From positions 1 through 18,048 of the forward strand of contig JAFQIF010000005.1 in NCBI GenBank assembly GCA_017397695.1: 18,048 nt of DNA, read 5' to 3'. Source of the stretch: Clostridia bacterium (lineage in GTDB: Bacteria > Bacillota_A > Clostridia > Christensenellales > Aristaeellaceae). The notes under the pieces were generated by a model. That model was not told the DNA's origin. It searched no databases and saw only the letters and a program-made list of their open reading frames with translations. Shown one piece after another: positions 6,889 through 13,717 of this stretch. Each line of letters opens with the position of its first letter. The stretch's first letter is position 1. The position numbers and the translations under genes were made by a program.

Positions 6889-8031
6889 ATGAGCAAAAGG
6901 CATTTTATCGGGTTTTCCGCGCTGGAGATCACCTATTGGGGATTTCATGCTTCTTTTCTCGCGTATGCGTCTGCGTATCTGATTGGCCGTGGCGTGAGCA
7001 AGACGGCGATGAGCATGCTGCTGGCCGGATTCTTGCTCTGCGCGTTTGCCGGCTCGATCATCTTTGGCCGGCTCTGCGACCGGTATCAGACCAACAAACG
7101 CGTGTTCATCCCTTGCATGCTCGCCGCATATGCGCTCATGCTTACGATCTATACCTTTGGAAACTGTCTGCCCGTGCTGGCGGTATGCTATCCGCTGATG
7201 GGCTTCTTCTTCCAGCCGCAGGGCGCCAATGCAGATGCCTGGGTGCTTTCGGCTTATGATCACGATCAGAAGATGTACGGCAGAATACGCAGCATGCCGT
7301 CGCTGTTTTATGCCGTGATCAGCGCGATTATCGGCGCGCTGATTGCGCGCTTTGGCTATCCGGTGATGCCTGTGGGCGCGACGCTGTTCATGGTGCTTGC
7401 GGTACTGAGCGCGGCGCTCATGCCGGATGCGCGCGAGGCGGCTGCGGCTCAGACAAAGATGAGCGCGCAGGAGATTGGCCGGCTGTTTGGGAGCATGCCG
7501 TATCGCCGCTTGATCATTCTGCTGTTTCTGATTGGCCTGGCGATTGCGCCGATCAACAACCTGAAGATTGTGGTGCTGAAAAACGTCGGCGGCAACGTAT
7601 CCCATATCGGCGTGGATTCCTTTGTCAGCGCGCTGACGCAGGTACCCTTTATCGCGATGGCGGGCCTGCTTGTGCTCATTCCCCTGCGCGCAAGGTTCAT
7701 GGCAATGGCCTTTCTTCCGCTGACGATGATCCTGCTGGTGCGCTTTGCATCCTCGCCTGCGATGATCTTTGCCGGCAGCTTCTTTAATAATGTCGGCTAC
7801 GGTGTGCTGCTGGTGACGATGCGCGAGGTGACGGAGCGCTTTGTGGATACGGATTTGCGCAACCTGGGTCATAATCTTTCCGATGCGGTGTTCAATTCGT
7901 TTTCCGGCGTGGTGAGCCTGATGTTTGCCGGCGCTGTCGCGGATCACTTCGGCGTGCAGGCGATGCTCACGCTCTGCGTGCTCATCGCGGCTGTGCCGTC
8001 TGTGATGAGTATGAAAAAGCTGCATGATTGA
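6889..8031 (+). CDS. MFS transporter, substrate unknown
   Basis: This 380-residue polytopic membrane protein has about 11-12 hydrophobic helices. It carries a clear MFS motif A between helices 2 and 3 (FGRLCDRYQTNKR, about residues 59-71) and a charged central loop near residues 180-205. The N-terminal ITYWGFHASFLAYASAYL resembles the MFS_1_like group (LacY/NucG-like proton symporters), whose members move sugars, nucleosides or drugs. The frame is open back to 6760, but AGAAGGAAG at 6873-6881 is correctly placed for the ATG at 6889, which starts just before the first helix. No regulator or metabolic gene is adjacent, so the substrate cannot be inferred. An 88-base gap without a clear terminator leads to the CLC gene, which has its own -10 element. 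Confidence 0.85.
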   Translation: MSKRHFIGFSALEITYWGFHASFLAYASAYLIGRGVSKTAMSMLLAGFLLCAFAGSIIFGRLCDRYQTNKRVFIPCMLAAYALMLTIYTFGNCLPVLAVCYPLMGFFFQPQGANADAWVLSAYDHDQKMYGRIRSMPSLFYAVISAIIGALIARFGYPVMPVGATLFMVLAVLSAALMPDAREAAAAQTKMSAQEIGRLFGSMPYRRLIILLFLIGLAIAPINNLKIVVLKNVGGNVSHIGVDSFVSALTQVPFIAMAGLLVLIPLRARFMAMAFLPLTMILLVRFASSPAMIFAGSFFNNVGYGVLLVTMREVTERFVDTDLRNLGHNLSDAVFNSFSGVVSLMFAGAVADHFGVQAMLTLCVLIAAVPSVMSMKKLHD

Positions 8032-8078
8032 GCGCTCTTTTGTGTGTTTTATCCATTCCATTTTTGCGCGCACTGGTC

Positions 8079-8084
8079 TATAAT
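8079..8084 (+). promoter_or_regulatory. -10 element upstream of the CLC gene
   Basis: A perfect TATAAT stands 35 bases before the CLC start codon. The matching -35 region is poor: TTCCAT lies 17 bases upstream, and TTGCGC is too close. The promoter is plausible but weakly supported. Confidence 0.45.
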
Positions 8085-8119
8085 AGTCGCTGTTAATCAT
8101 ACACAACGGAGAAAACACT

Positions 8120-9400
8120 ATGCTGATTACCGAAAAATCCAAAAAGATTGCGCGTCATTACGCGACCTCGAGCATCTTTTCCTCGAAAGTGCTGGTCAAG
8201 TGGCTGGCTATCGCTACGCTGGTGGGCGTGATCGTGGGCGTGATCGCTTCTGCCTTTGGCCATACGCTGATCGCGGTGAACAATTTCCGCGCGGCGCATC
8301 CGATGATCATTCTCGGCCTGCCGTTTGCCGGCCTTGCGATCGTCTTTTTGTATCACTATTTTAAGGATCAGGATGATCGCGGCACCAACATGGTCATCGC
8401 CTCGATTCATTCCTCTACCGGCATTCCCTTCCGCATGGCGCCGCTGATTTTCATCACCACGGTGATCACGCACCTGTTCGGCGGCTCTGCCGGCCGCGAG
8501 GGCGCAGCCATTCAGCTCGGCGGCAGTATCGCCAACAGGATGGGCAAAAAGATGAAGCTCAGTGCCAACGATCAGCACATCATCGTCATGTGCGGCATGA
8601 GCGCGGGCTTCTCGGCGCTCTTTGGCACGCCGATGGCAGCGACACTGTTCTCGCTGGAGGTCATCAGCGTCGGCATCATGCATTATTCCGCGCTGGTGCC
8701 GTGCGTGACCGCATCGATGATCGCGCATTTTGTGGCGGATTTTCTGAGGATGCCGCCGGAGGTTTTCCCGGTGGCGGCAGTGCCGGAGATGGCGCCGGTG
8801 CTCTTTTTCAAGGTTGTGCTCATGGGTGCGCTCTTTGGCGTATGCAGCATCGTGTTCTGCATGATCATGCATCAGGTGGAGCACCTGCTGGCGCATCATC
8901 TTAAGAACGCCTACGTCAAGATCTTCGTATCCGGCTGTGCGATCCTGGTGCTGTGCGGCCTGCTTGGCAGCGATATGTATCTGGGCAGCGGCATGGGCAT
9001 CATCGAGCATATCTTCCATGAGGGAGAGACACAGACGCTTGCTTTCCTGCTCAAGATGATCTTTACGGCGCTGACCATCGGCGCGGGTTTCAAGGGCGGC
9101 GAGATCGTGCCGTCGCTGACCATCGGCGCGGCGCTGGGCTGCGTGATTGCACCGCTGTTTGGGCTGGATGTGCCGCTTTCTGCGGCGTGCGGCATGATCG
9201 GCGTGTTCTGCGGCGTAACCAACTGCCCGATCACGTCCCTGCTCATTTCCTTTGAGCTCTTCGGCTTCGCGGGCATGCCGTATTACCTGACGACTGTGGC
9301 GGTGAGCTATATGCTCTCGGGCTATTACGGCTTGTATCATGCGCAGCGCATCATGTATTCCAAGACAGAGACACACTTCATCAATACCATCACCCATTGA
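8120..9400 (+). CDS. CLC-family anion channel/antiporter, fluoride-clade-like
   Basis: This 426-residue CLC membrane protein has the gating-glutamate block GGSAGREGAAIQLGG (Glu127), a GTNMVIASIH block near residue 91, and GAGFKGGEIVPSLTIG toward the C-terminus. Classical chloride CLCs have GSGIP, GREGP and GxFxP at these places. GREGxxxQ and FKGGE blocks, with Met in place of the chloride-coordinating Ser, are the pattern I associate with fluoride-exporting CLC-F proteins. The usual CLC-F form of the third block is GGEVTP; here Val replaces Thr. There is no CBS domain. The start codon has a CGGAGA site 8 bases upstream. No fluoride riboswitch is visible in the 88-base leader, so fluoride transport is only a possibility. 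A strong terminator follows. Confidence 0.87.
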   Translation: MLITEKSKKIARHYATSSIFSSKVLVKWLAIATLVGVIVGVIASAFGHTLIAVNNFRAAHPMIILGLPFAGLAIVFLYHYFKDQDDRGTNMVIASIHSSTGIPFRMAPLIFITTVITHLFGGSAGREGAAIQLGGSIANRMGKKMKLSANDQHIIVMCGMSAGFSALFGTPMAATLFSLEVISVGIMHYSALVPCVTASMIAHFVADFLRMPPEVFPVAAVPEMAPVLFFKVVLMGALFGVCSIVFCMIMHQVEHLLAHHLKNAYVKIFVSGCAILVLCGLLGSDMYLGSGMGIIEHIFHEGETQTLAFLLKMIFTALTIGAGFKGGEIVPSLTIGAALGCVIAPLFGLDVPLSAACGMIGVFCGVTNCPITSLLISFELFGFAGMPYYLTTVAVSYMLSGYYGLYHAQRIMYSKTETHFINTITH

Positions 9401-9405
9401 TTCAC

Positions 9406-9440
9406 AAAACGTTCGGTTAATTTTCCGAACGTTTTCTTTA
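9406..9440 (+). terminator. Intrinsic terminator after the CLC gene
   Basis: An 11-bp stem AAAACGTTCGG (9406-9416) / CCGAACGTTTT (9425-9435) with an 8-nt loop runs into CTTTATAT. The A-rich 5' arm makes it usable on both strands. Confidence 0.85.
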
Positions 9441-9449
9441 TATCATCGA

Positions 9450-9478
9450 TTGACAAACGGATATGGACATGATATGGT
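9450..9478 (+). promoter_or_regulatory. Promoter of the glycine riboswitch transcript
   Basis: A perfect TTGACA (9450-9455), a 17-base spacer and an extended -10 TGATATGGT (hexamer 9473-9478) predict a start near 9485, just before the first aptamer. Confidence 0.75.
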
Positions 9479-9512
9479 GATGGCTGTGCAATTTCATAAA
9501 CTGCAATGGAAG

Positions 9513-9741
9513 TTCTTAGGAAAGCGGCGCAAGCCCGCCGAAGGAGTAAAACTCTCAGGTGTCCGCATCACGGACAGGGACTAAGAATGGATGTGGCTCT
9601 GGAGAAGCTCCTTAAATGGAGTACCGAAGGTGCAAATCCGGCCGGTTTCGCTTCCGGCGAAGGACGCTGATGAAGCGTGCCTGAATGGACGAAGCGGATA
9701 TTGATCAGGCTTGGACGAATCTCTCAGGTAAAAGGACAGAG
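9513..9741 (+). ncRNA. Tandem glycine riboswitch
   Basis: Aptamer 1 runs from 9513 to 9588. It is closed by TTCTTAG/CTAAGAA and contains GCCGAAGGAGTAAAACTC, CTCAGGTGTCCGCATCACGG and a GGACAGGGACT end. Aptamer 2 runs from about 9597 to 9741. It contains CTCTGGAGAAGCTCC, TACCGAAGGTGCAAATC and AATCTCTCAGGTAAAAGG, closing with ACAGAG. These are the conserved blocks of the glycine riboswitch, which binds two glycines. Aptamer 2 carries an insertion of about 78 nt between GCAAATC and GAATCTCTCAGG that folds into extra hairpins. The RNA lies upstream of a terminator and an alanine/glycine symporter, so it should tune amino-acid uptake to glycine level. Whether it acts as an ON or OFF switch is not certain from inspection. 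Confidence 0.93.
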
Positions 9742-9792
9742 AAGGATCGTGGGGACAGTATGTGCCTGCGCGGCCCATGTGCTTTCTTTTCT

Positions 9793-9825
9793 GGGGCAGC
9801 CGATTGTCGGCTGCTCTTTTGTTTT
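9793..9825 (+). terminator. Riboswitch expression-platform terminator
   Basis: The stem GCAGCCGA (9796-9803) / TCGGCTGC (9807-9814) with a TTG loop is followed by TCTTTTGTTTT. It sits between the glycine aptamers and the symporter ATG and is the obvious site of transcriptional attenuation. Confidence 0.85.
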
Positions 9826-9846
9826 CGCGAAAAGGAGAAAAACTTC

Positions 9847-11259
9847 ATGATGGCATCAATCGAAGCGGTGTTGTATCCCATCGTCGCAAGCATCAATAAC
9901 TATCTGTCCAGCTATGTGCTGGTTGTGCTGCTGGTGGTTGTCGGCCTGTGGTACAGCGTGAAGACGCGGTTTGTGCAGCTGCGCTATTTTAGGCAGGGCA
10001 TGAAAAAGGTGTTTGGCAGCTTCTCGTTTAGGGGAGAAAAGCAGGCGCAGGGCATGAGCTCGTTTCAGGCGCTCGCCACGGCGATCGCCGCGCAAGTGGG
10101 CACGGGCAATATCGTCGGCGCGTCCGGCGCGATCCTGACCGGCGGCCCGGGTGCGATTTTCTGGATGTGGGTGATCGCGTTCCTGGGCATGGCGACGGTC
10201 TATGCCGAGGCGACGCTGGCACAGAAGACGCGCGTGGTTCGCGACGGGAAGATTCTTGGCGGTCCGGTGTATTACATTACTGCAGCGTTCAAGGGGAAGC
10301 TGGGCAGGTTCTTTGCGGGATTCTTTGCTGTGGCGATTATCATGGCGCTAGGCTTTATGGGCTGTATGGTACAATCAAACTCCATCGGTTCCGCATTTGA
10401 AACTGCCTTCGGTATTCCGGCATGGTTGGTAGGCGCGGCGCTGGTAGCGATCTGCGGCTTCATATTTTTGGGCGGCGTGCAGCGTCTGGCTGCCGTCTGC
10501 GAAAAGCTGGTGCCTGCTATGGCGGCGGTATTTCTGCTGGCGGGCGTTGTCGTGCTTATTGCGCGTGTGAAGTACATTCCTGCGACGTTTGGCATGATCT
10601 TCAAATATGCCTTCCAGCCGCAGGCGATTATCGGCGGTGCGTTTGGCGCTGCGCTCAAGAGCGCGATCAGTCAGGGCGCCAAGCGCGGCCTGTTTTCCAA
10701 TGAGGCCGGCATGGGCTCCACGCCGCATGCGCATGCGCAGGCCAATGTGGCGCATCCGCATGAGCAGGGCATGGTTGCGATGATTGGCGTATTTATCGAC
10801 ACCTTTATCGTGCTCACGCTGAACGCGCTGGTGATCATCTCTACGCTCTATACCGCGGGCGGCCCGCTGCATGAGATGGGCGCTGCGGCTGCGAGCACGG
10901 TGATCGATAAGACCAATCTGGCGCAGACGGCGTTTGGCACGGTCTTCGGACCGAAAATTGGCGCGGTGTTTGTCGCGGTGTGTCTGCTGTTCTTTGCATT
11001 CTCGACGATCCTGAGCTGGAATATGTTCGGCAAGATCAACATGATCTGGCTCTTTGGCGAGAAGCATGAGAAGACAGCGACGCGCGTATACACGCTGATC
11101 GCGCTGGCGTTCATCTTCCTGGGTACGGTGATGAGCAATGATCTGGTTTGGGAACTGACGGATGCGTTCAATTACCTGATGGTGATCCCCAACGCGCTGG
11201 CGCTTTTGGCACTGACGAAGATGGTGAAGAGCTCGCTGATGGAGATTGAGAAGGAATAG
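9847..11259 (+). CDS. Sodium:alanine/glycine symporter (AGCS family)
   Basis: This 470-residue AGCS-family membrane protein matches the family's usual length. Signature segments are AAQVGTGNIVGAS (helix 2-3 region, Na+ and substrate site), GGPGAIFWMW, and AKRGLFSNEAGMGSTPHAHA followed by AHPHEQG. About 11 helices are visible. Members import alanine and/or glycine with sodium. Two ATG codons in tandem (9847 and 9850) follow AAAGGAG; the first is spaced better. Upstream control by a glycine riboswitch and terminator strongly suggests that glycine is a physiological substrate. The gene stands alone and is followed by a structured 3' region and a bidirectional terminator. Confidence 0.95.
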   Translation: MMASIEAVLYPIVASINNYLSSYVLVVLLVVVGLWYSVKTRFVQLRYFRQGMKKVFGSFSFRGEKQAQGMSSFQALATAIAAQVGTGNIVGASGAILTGGPGAIFWMWVIAFLGMATVYAEATLAQKTRVVRDGKILGGPVYYITAAFKGKLGRFFAGFFAVAIIMALGFMGCMVQSNSIGSAFETAFGIPAWLVGAALVAICGFIFLGGVQRLAAVCEKLVPAMAAVFLLAGVVVLIARVKYIPATFGMIFKYAFQPQAIIGGAFGAALKSAISQGAKRGLFSNEAGMGSTPHAHAQANVAHPHEQGMVAMIGVFIDTFIVLTLNALVIISTLYTAGGPLHEMGAAAASTVIDKTNLAQTAFGTVFGPKIGAVFVAVCLLFFAFSTILSWNMFGKINMIWLFGEKHEKTATRVYTLIALAFIFLGTVMSNDLVWELTDAFNYLMVIPNALALLALTKMVKSSLMEIEKE

Positions 11260-11324
11260 TTGATAGGGATATTTTAGTTCGCGGCGGTTTCAAGACTCCT
11301 CAATGAACTTTCTATCCCTTATGC

Positions 11325-11364
11325 GCAAAAAGGCTGTCTTCCTCAGGAAGACAGCCTTTTTTGC
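11325..11364. terminator. Bidirectional terminator between AGCS and ECF S genes
   Basis: The stem GGCTGTCTTCC (11332-11342) / GGAAGACAGCC (11346-11356) has a TCA loop, flanked by five A on the left and six T on the right. It sits between converging genes and serves both. Confidence 0.92.
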
Positions 11365-11369
11365 ATTCG

Positions 11370-11900
11370 TCAATCTGCCAGACGCGCCTTTTCCAGGGCG
11401 GCGACCACGGCGGGCACGGCGATGAGCTGCAGGATGATACCGGGTACGGCGCTTACAAACCCGTTGGTCATGAAAATCTGCCAGGAGAAAGCCTTGCTCG
11501 CCAGACCGTAGACCGGCACGCTCGCCAGCCCCCAGACGATACGCCCTAGCAGCATGGCGCTGACCAGCGAAACAAAGAGCATCGGCAGCGTTTTGGGCAG
11601 CTTTCTGCGCAGGAAGCCGGAAATAAACCCGTAAGCCGCAAGCTCAAAAGCCATGGCCAGCGCGGCGGGCATGAGCACCGGCATGCCGAAAACCATGCTG
11701 CGAAGCAGAGGCAAAATGGCGCCCACACACAGCCCCCACCAGGGCCCGCAGATCATGCCACAGATGAAGACGGGCAGATGCATTGGGCAGAGCATGTTGC
11801 CGATGTGCTGAATCTGACCGGTGAGGAAGGGGAGCAGCATGCCCACGGCCAGCAGCATGGCGCTGAGCGTGAGGCGGCGGACGGAGAGTTTATTCTTCAT
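11370..11900 (-). CDS. ECF transporter S component, vitamin substrate unknown
   Basis: This 176-residue membrane protein has about six helices, the size and topology of substrate-binding S components of energy-coupling factor importers. The segments GNMLCPMHLPVFICGMICG, LRSMVFGMPVLMPAALAMAF and ELAAYGFISGFL match the general ECF S group (PF12822), some members of which handle pantothenate or other vitamins. The short N-terminus SVRRLTLSAMLLAVG is the region that contacts the T component in this class. The shared EcfA/A'/T module is not in the window. AAAGGA lies 8 bases before the ATG. It has a consensus promoter and an attenuator-like leader, so expression probably responds to a metabolite. 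The ligand is not deducible by eye. Confidence 0.85.
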   Translation of the reverse strand: MKNKLSVRRLTLSAMLLAVGMLLPFLTGQIQHIGNMLCPMHLPVFICGMICGPWWGLCVGAILPLLRSMVFGMPVLMPAALAMAFELAAYGFISGFLRRKLPKTLPMLFVSLVSAMLLGRIVWGLASVPVYGLASKAFSWQIFMTNGFVSAVPGIILQLIAVPAVVAALEKARLAD

Positions 11901-12011
11901 AGCGGGAATCCTTTCGCAGTCGCATAAAAAATGCCATGAGCCAACAGGCCGGTTCTCCGGCCGATTGCCTTCATGGCATTGCTTTCATTCCTTTGGCCGC
12001 CTTCGGGCGAC
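11901..12011 (-). promoter_or_regulatory. Structured attenuator leader of the ECF S gene, class unassigned
   Basis: The predicted transcript begins near 12011 with a GTCGCC-CGAA-GGCGGC hairpin (12011-11996) and a short A/G-rich linker. A long hairpin follows (11980-11932) with outer arms AATGCCATGA/TCATGGCATT and inner arms GGCCGG/CCGGCC around AGAA. It runs straight into six T (11931-11926), which makes an intrinsic terminator before the ribosome site. This is the layout of an attenuating cis-regulatory RNA. It does not match the TPP, FMN, THF, preQ1 or cobalamin consensus that I can recall. Confidence 0.65.
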
Positions 12012-12017
12012 AGAGGT

Positions 12018-12046
12018 ATTATATGACAAATGTACGCGCCTGTCAA
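12018..12046 (-). promoter_or_regulatory. Consensus sigma-A promoter of the ECF S gene
   Basis: On the minus strand a perfect TTGACA (12041-12046), a 17-base spacer and a perfect TATAAT (12018-12023) are present. The -35 overlaps the last codons of rarA. Such a full-consensus promoter suits a transcript controlled later by attenuation. Confidence 0.88.
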
Positions 12047-13365
12047 GCGCGGTCCGGCGGATCGATCATCCCGCGCTGACGCCTGCGCTCGCGCAGCTTG
12101 GCTTCCTGCCCCTGCTCGGAGGGAATATAATAGCGGCGGCCCTTGACCTCGGGCGGCATGTATTCCTGAGCAATCCAGTGACCCGGATAATCGTGGGGAT
12201 ATTTGTACTGCGCGCCCGAGCCGATGCGCTCGTGGCCGCTGTAGTGCGTGTCGCGCAGGTGCACCGGTACGGGGCCGAATCCGCCCTTTTCTGCATCGGC
12301 AACGGATTGATCCAGCGCCATGACCACAGCGTTGGATTTTGGGCTTTCGCAAACGGCGATAATCGCCTGCGCCAGCGAGAGGCGCGCTTCCGGCAGGCCG
12401 ACCATCTCCAGCGCCTGCGCGGCAGCGACGGCCTGGAGCATCGCTGTCGGATTGGCCAGGCCCACGTCTTCGCTGGCATGTGCGATAATGCGCCGGGCGA
12501 TGAGCCGCGGATCTACGCCGGCATAGAGCAGCCGGGCAAACCATGAGAGCGCTGCGTCGGCGTCGCTGCCGCGCAGGCTTTTGCAGAAGGCGGAGAGCAT
12601 GTCATAATACAGCGATTCGTCGCAGCGGATGACCGGCTTCTGAATGGATTCCTCCGCAACGGGCAGCGTGACATGGATCGCGCCGCTGTCATCCGGATCG
12701 GTGGTGAGTACGGCCAGTTCCAGCGCGCCCAAAGCGCTTCGCACATCGCCGTTGGCGATGCGGGCGATGTGCTGCGCAGCGTCGGCGTCCAGAATCACGT
12801 TTTTGCTGCCGAAGCCGCGCTCACTGTCGGACAACGCACGCTGCATCGCCATGAGCACGTCGGATTCCTTCAGCGGCTCAAACTGGAAGATGCGGCACCG
12901 GCTCACGATCGCGGGCGTCATAGCGACGAGCGGGTTTTCCGTTGTAGAGCCGATGAAGCGCACCACGCCGCGCTCGATGGCGGGCAGGATGGAGTCGCTC
13001 TGTGATTTGCTCCAGCGGTGACACTCATCCAGCAGAAGATACGTCGCCTGACCGTAGAGGCTGCGGCGGTCCTGCGCCTCCTTGATCACCTTGCGCACGT
13101 CGGCCACGCCGCTGGTGACGGCATTGAGCTGCACAAAGGCGGAATGCGTGGTGTTTGCGATGATGGAGGCGAGCGTCGTCTTGCCGCAGCCGGGCGGGCC
13201 GTAGAAGATGGAGGAGGTCATGCGGTCGGCCTCGATGGCGCGGCGAAGCAGACGGCCTGCGCCGACGATATGGCTCTGTCCGATGAATTCGTCGAGCGTG
13301 CGCGGGCGCATGCGGTCGGCGAGCGGGCTGAGCGCAGCGTCGTGGGAAGAGAACAGATCCTGCAT
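12043..13365 (-). CDS. rarA: Replication-associated recombination protein A (RarA/MgsA), AAA+ ATPase
   Basis: This 440-residue protein has the expected RarA length and domain order. The N-terminal AAA+ core has ADRMRPRTLDEFIGQSH, Walker A GPPGCGKT (residues 56-63), Walker B LLLDE (110-114) and sensor-1 IGSTTENP (138-145). Arginine-bearing VSRCRIFQFEPL and the lid follow. The C-terminal MgsA tetramerisation part includes HASEDVGLANP and the late PHDYPGHW block. RarA acts at stalled replication forks with single-strand-binding protein and polymerase clamp components. The ATG at 13365 has a GGAGG site and begins with MQDLF, typical of the family; upstream extension of the frame runs through the promoter. 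The Walker B neighbourhood reads DECHRWSKSQSD rather than the common DEIHRFNKAQQD. Confidence 0.95.
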   Translation of the reverse strand: MQDLFSSHDAALSPLADRMRPRTLDEFIGQSHIVGAGRLLRRAIEADRMTSSIFYGPPGCGKTTLASIIANTTHSAFVQLNAVTSGVADVRKVIKEAQDRRSLYGQATYLLLDECHRWSKSQSDSILPAIERGVVRFIGSTTENPLVAMTPAIVSRCRIFQFEPLKESDVLMAMQRALSDSERGFGSKNVILDADAAQHIARIANGDVRSALGALELAVLTTDPDDSGAIHVTLPVAEESIQKPVIRCDESLYYDMLSAFCKSLRGSDADAALSWFARLLYAGVDPRLIARRIIAHASEDVGLANPTAMLQAVAAAQALEMVGLPEARLSLAQAIIAVCESPKSNAVVMALDQSVADAEKGGFGPVPVHLRDTHYSGHERIGSGAQYKYPHDYPGHWIAQEYMPPEVKGRRYYIPSEQGQEAKLRERRRQRGMIDPPDRA

Positions 13366-13393
13366 GAGTACCTCCGTTGCGATTGATGGCATT

Positions 13394-13422
13394 ATTATAT
13401 CGCCGCAGGGAAAAAAAGACAA
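13394..13422 (-). promoter_or_regulatory. Promoter of rarA, overlapping the upstream terminator
   Basis: On the minus strand TTGTCT (13417-13422), a 17-base spacer and a perfect TATAAT (13394-13399) are present. The -35 and part of the spacer are the T-tract of the preceding operon's terminator. Confidence 0.65.
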
Positions 13423-13446
13423 GCCCGCGCAGCAGCGTGCGCGGGC
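13411..13446 (-). terminator. Terminator of the cobalamin-controlled operon
   Basis: On the minus strand the stem GCCCGCGCA/TGCGCGGGC (13446-13423, 9 bp, 6-nt loop) is followed by TTGTCTTTTTTT. It begins 18 bases after the stop codon of the cysteine-rich gene. Confidence 0.88.
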
Positions 13447-13463
13447 GAGGGAAAACGGAAGAT

Positions 13464-13706
13464 TCAGCGGTCTTGCAGGCAGGCGATGATCTTTTCGTAG
13501 TTCTCTGCTCTGTGTGGAAACGTACAGGCGGAGCAATCCTTGATGCGCTTTCCGCCTGCGTCAATGTATTTCGGTGTGCCGGGGCAATGCGCCATGGCGT
13601 GCAGCGGACAGAAGCAGAACAGACAGTTGATCTCCTCAATGCCTTCATGGCAGGGATAGTATGCACAGGCAGTATTGCAGAAAAAAGCGTGGGACGGCTC
13701 GGTCAT
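13464..13706 (-). CDS. Cysteine-rich small domain protein, cobalamin-associated
   Basis: This 80-residue protein has ten cysteines: Cys10, 14, 19, 28, 31, 33, 41, 58, 61 and 76. The pattern FFCNTACAYYPCHEG, NCLFCFCPLH and IKDCSACTFPHRAENY matches the Cys-rich small domain family (PF04071). That family is found alone or fused to cobalamin-biosynthesis proteins and is presumed to bind a metal or iron-sulfur cluster; its biochemical role is not established. A strong AGGAGG lies just before the ATG and inside the 11-base gap after the ECF S gene, so it is the third gene of the operon. Co-transcription from a cobalamin riboswitch supports a function in corrinoid uptake or handling. A terminator follows. 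Confidence 0.88.
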   Translation of the reverse strand: MTEPSHAFFCNTACAYYPCHEGIEEINCLFCFCPLHAMAHCPGTPKYIDAGGKRIKDCSACTFPHRAENYEKIIACLQDR

Positions 13707-13717
13707 ACATCCTCCTG

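Noticed and set aside
8032..8119. Fluoride riboswitch upstream of the CLC gene
   Set aside because: I looked for the GGNGATGG-type start and pseudoknot of the crcB motif and found none; only a -10 element and a ribosome site are visible.
6721..8142. A 473-codon minus-strand open frame antisense to the MFS gene
   Set aside because: It is rich in His, Arg and Gln, has no recognisable domain, and crosses a terminator and two intergenic regions.
8093..9397. A 434-codon minus-strand open frame antisense to the CLC gene
   Set aside because: It has shadow-type composition with no ribosome site or domain, while the plus strand shows CLC motifs.
9685..9846. N-terminal extension of the AGCS symporter to 9685
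   Set aside because: This stretch is glycine riboswitch aptamer 2 and its terminator. The ATG at 9847 has a good ribosome site and starts the family domain.
11265..11319. tRNA gene in the AGCS-ECF S intergenic region
   Set aside because: The nested stems do not form a cloverleaf, and no T-loop GTTCNANNC or CCA-type end is present.
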